Positions 61,701-64,000 of a DNA stretch of 64,000 nucleotides are shown piece by piece. The position numbers and the translations under genes were made by a program. The stretch spans positions 26,905,660-26,969,659 of the forward strand of contig CM031879.1 of NCBI GenBank assembly GCA_018697195.1, given 5' to 3'. Under the pieces are notes generated by a model, which was given only the letters and a program-made list of their open reading frames with translations, was not told the origin of the DNA and did no database searches. Source of the DNA: Certhia americana (Eukaryota > Chordata > Aves > Passeriformes > Certhiidae). The stretch's first letter is position 1, and every line of letters starts with the position of its first letter.

Positions 61701-64000
61701 CAATTGCCTTCCAAGAAAACAGGATCCCTTAACATAAAATACCTTCATTACCAAGCAGTTAGCTCAGCCATTGACTGAGAGACCCCTAGAGTTTATGTCT
61801 AGCTTCTGAAGAGTTTGCAAAAGGTGATGAAGAAAAGCAAAACTCTATATACTGTATAAGAGAAATGTCTACAGAGGTTCACACATCTAGTCAGTCTGTA
61901 CCTCTCAAGACTTGAGAACCACTACATGAGAGAAAAGGAAAACCATGATGTGCCAAAGATGCCTGTTCACAGACCTTTTCTGTATCTCCAGTCTCAAGGA
62001 TTAATTTCCAATCACAGTGCATCCAGGTTTTAACAATGAAAATTAACTATTCAGTTAATTAACTATTTCAGTTAATTAGTTAAAAATATAAAGTTATTAA
62101 TAATATTAATATTATTCAGTTAATTAGTTAAAAAAAAGTTAAAATTAACTATTTCAGTTAAAAGATTTCCACCTAGGACTAAACCACCTCCTTTTTAAAC
62201 ATGACTGCAAACACCAAAGCAGAGAATCTGCAGAGCAATCCTGAAGCCACCATCCTCAGATGTCACTCAAGCCACCAACTCAGTCGATACACAGTTAACT
62301 TGCCTTTGGGCAAAGCCTACACTGAACACTATGGAAGATTCTTTACTACCAGGACCTTTCTGATGGTGGCAAACTATTTCTGAAGACAGTTACCTGAGAA
62401 TAACCAACTTCTGACTGCATTAAGAATGATCAACAAGTAGCTGCTGAACTGTTCTGTTCTTCAGGCTGAAGAGAACTCTTGAAATTCTGCAGTTATTTGC
62501 TGTATGATTACTCTGGATCTTGAAAGAACAGTTCCTTCTTTGATATAAGAACAGTGAGCTTAGTATAACAGTAAGGTTATTAATTCTTTGGAGGTTTTGT
62601 TGTTGCTACTATTGTTACTTTCACTGCAGTAAGTCAAGTGATATGATAAACCAAAAATCTGAAAATTGGATATCTAACTTAGAAGATAAGCAGAACCTGA
62701 AAGGACCCTGACAACACAGGAGAATGATGTAAAAACGTCTTCATCATTTCCTTCATCTGCAGACCAGACTGCCCACAAAGTACTTCTGGTTTTGGAGGCC
62801 TCCAGATTTTTCAAACTTTCTGGGTACCCAAAACAATTCAGTGGTAAAATGCCTCCTGATGCCTTGACTAAGAGGAAGACTATGTATTTCCTAACAGATA
62901 CATGGTTAAAACTGGTTATTTATGCATGGGCCTCATGTTTTTGTAAAGCATTTTGCTGGACTGAAAGTAGCTCAAGTTGTTAATATCATCTGCTTAGAAG
63001 TTTACATGCTAATCTCTTAGATATTGCATGGTATTTTCAAGACGGATTAAACAGAGCTATTCAGAGAGTATTCAGAAATTATAAGCTTCAATGTCAAATG
63101 AGAAATTATTTATTAAAGAGAAAAAGATGGACATTAATATGATTTCTGTATTGCATAACTAACTGGCTGAAGGAGAGATGATCCTGTTTGTAATGGAAAA
63201 ATTAAATCCTGGGCTGAAGGGGATTTTATGCATGAACAAGGTATTGGGAAAAAAATAAAAGGTGCACTGTTAAAATTTGCTGAGGCATTCTATGCAGAAA
63301 AGATCCAGAGTGGTGTGTCATATAGGTGCTGTGTAACCTTGAAGACTTAAGTAATAGAGAGAATTTAACAAAAGACATGAAAGGTCATGCCTGTAAAGAT
63401 ATTCTATTACAGAAGTTTCTTTTAAGAGCTGGGATCACACTGATTAGAAATAAGAGAAAAGAGATGAACTTGGATATGCTGAGTGCATGGTGATTGTGAA
63501 GTGCCAGCATATATATGGGGCAATAAAAAGACCCCTGAGGAATCTGAGGATATACCAATATTTCTAGCAGGGTCAAGCTCCAGTAAGGAAAATTCATCCT
63601 GGTGGACTTAACCAGTGCCAGACCTTTATTCCACAGGCACAAGGCAGACCCAGGATTAAATGGATATGTACTTACCTGAACAAACTTCACACAGAAATTA
63701 AAAGGCTTCTAACTGGGAGAGGAGTGGATTTCTGATATCACCTCTGTGTGAAATAAGAGGAAATAATAAACACTTCTGTTATTTTTAGGATGCAATGATC
63801 AGGACTCCAGCAGGATTATTCAGAGCTCTGTAAGGTCAGTGTTAAAAGTGGATTAGGCTCAATACCAAATGTTTGTCTGTATTCTCTACCCCTTGGTCTA
63901 TACATCACCATACATGCCTACAATTGATGCCTTCTGCTGCCTTGAGTCCTGTTGCACATGGAAAACTCTGCAGAAGTGATCCTATCCTCAAATTCAAGGC
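58780..64000. other. Anonymous AT-rich DNA, no gene seen
   Basis: No gene or named repeat was recognised. A locally GC-richer patch lies at about 60770-61090, with overlapping open frames on both strands (up to 108 codons) but no family features. An AT-rich cluster of short direct and inverted repeats at 62039-62164 is listed separately. A 101-codon minus-strand frame (63385-63690) has no recognisable domain. Confidence 0.55.
62039..62164. repeat. AT-rich cluster of direct and inverted repeats
   Basis: Within 126 bp, the block AAAATTAACTAT(T)TCAGTTAA occurs at about 62039 and 62141, and ATTCAGTTAATTAGTTAAAAA-type sequence occurs at about 62069 and 62114. TTAACT/AGTTAA inverted pairs and AATATTAATATTATT lie between. 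Almost no G or C is present. It is probably a complex simple repeat able to form hairpins. Confidence 0.8.

Noticed and set aside
63385..63690. 101-codon minus-strand frame and plus-strand 'GAIKRPLRNLRIYQYF'-like reading as a retroviral fragment
   Set aside because: No conserved protease, reverse-transcriptase, integrase or envelope motif could be found.
1..64000. tRNA genes, rRNA, CRISPR arrays, bacterial operons or phage
   Set aside because: No GTTCRANNC-type T-arm with paired arms was noticed, there are no regularly spaced direct repeats, and the sequence is typical vertebrate non-coding DNA.

Overview
This window looks like AT-rich, gene-poor nuclear DNA from a bird. No functional protein-coding gene, rRNA, tRNA, CRISPR array or operon structure could be supported. 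The main evidence for a bird is a set of CR1 LINE fragments whose 3' tails have the avian form (a 'GATGATCTTGGAGGTC...CCAACC...ATTCT(A/G)TGAT' type ending). At least two LTR-like pieces are also present, and they resemble bird endogenous retroviral LTRs. A passerine is my best guess from the LTR at about 42.0-42.4 kb, but that rests on remembered resemblance, not on a search. No open frame outside the CR1 copies exceeds about 145 codons, none resembles a protein family I recognise, and open frames occur equally on both strands, as expected by chance in such DNA. The window could be intergenic or lie inside a very long intron; the sequence alone does not say.

Layout. 1-3.2 kb: unremarkable AT-rich DNA. 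3.2-3.5 kb: LTR-like fragment with TATA and AATAAA elements in order. 3.5-18.1 kb: anonymous DNA with a small CpG-bearing block at 5.1-5.2 kb, a TAA microsatellite at 10.75 kb and a possible ancient SINE/LINE tail at 11.9-12.0 kb. 18.13-18.98 kb: a direct tandem duplication of about 400 bp, each copy ending in a long A run; the copies differ mainly by single-base indels, which suggests an assembly artefact. 19.4-21.05 kb: a CR1 3' tail and a separate, much older CR1 reverse-transcriptase fragment. 27.0-27.7 kb: CR1 RT fragment on the minus strand. 38.4-39.07 kb: CR1 3' end on the plus strand. 41.2-42.74 kb: CR1 fragment on the plus strand, interrupted by a ~490 bp LTR-like insertion. 42.8-43.7 kb: a less AT-rich block of unknown origin. 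47.3-49.76 kb: a very old antisense CR1/L3-clade element with a recognisable endonuclease domain. 58.47-58.78 kb: a CR1 3' end of a different subfamily. The rest is anonymous, with short simple repeats and palindromes.

The recognisable content is therefore a layered record of retrotransposition: old CR1/L3 debris, younger CR1 fragments, an LTR inserted into one of the CR1 copies, and homopolymer tracts. All copies are truncated or broken and none could be active. The most useful points for a second look are the probable false duplication at 18.1-19.0 kb, the nested LTR-in-CR1, and the antisense endonuclease relic near 49.5 kb.
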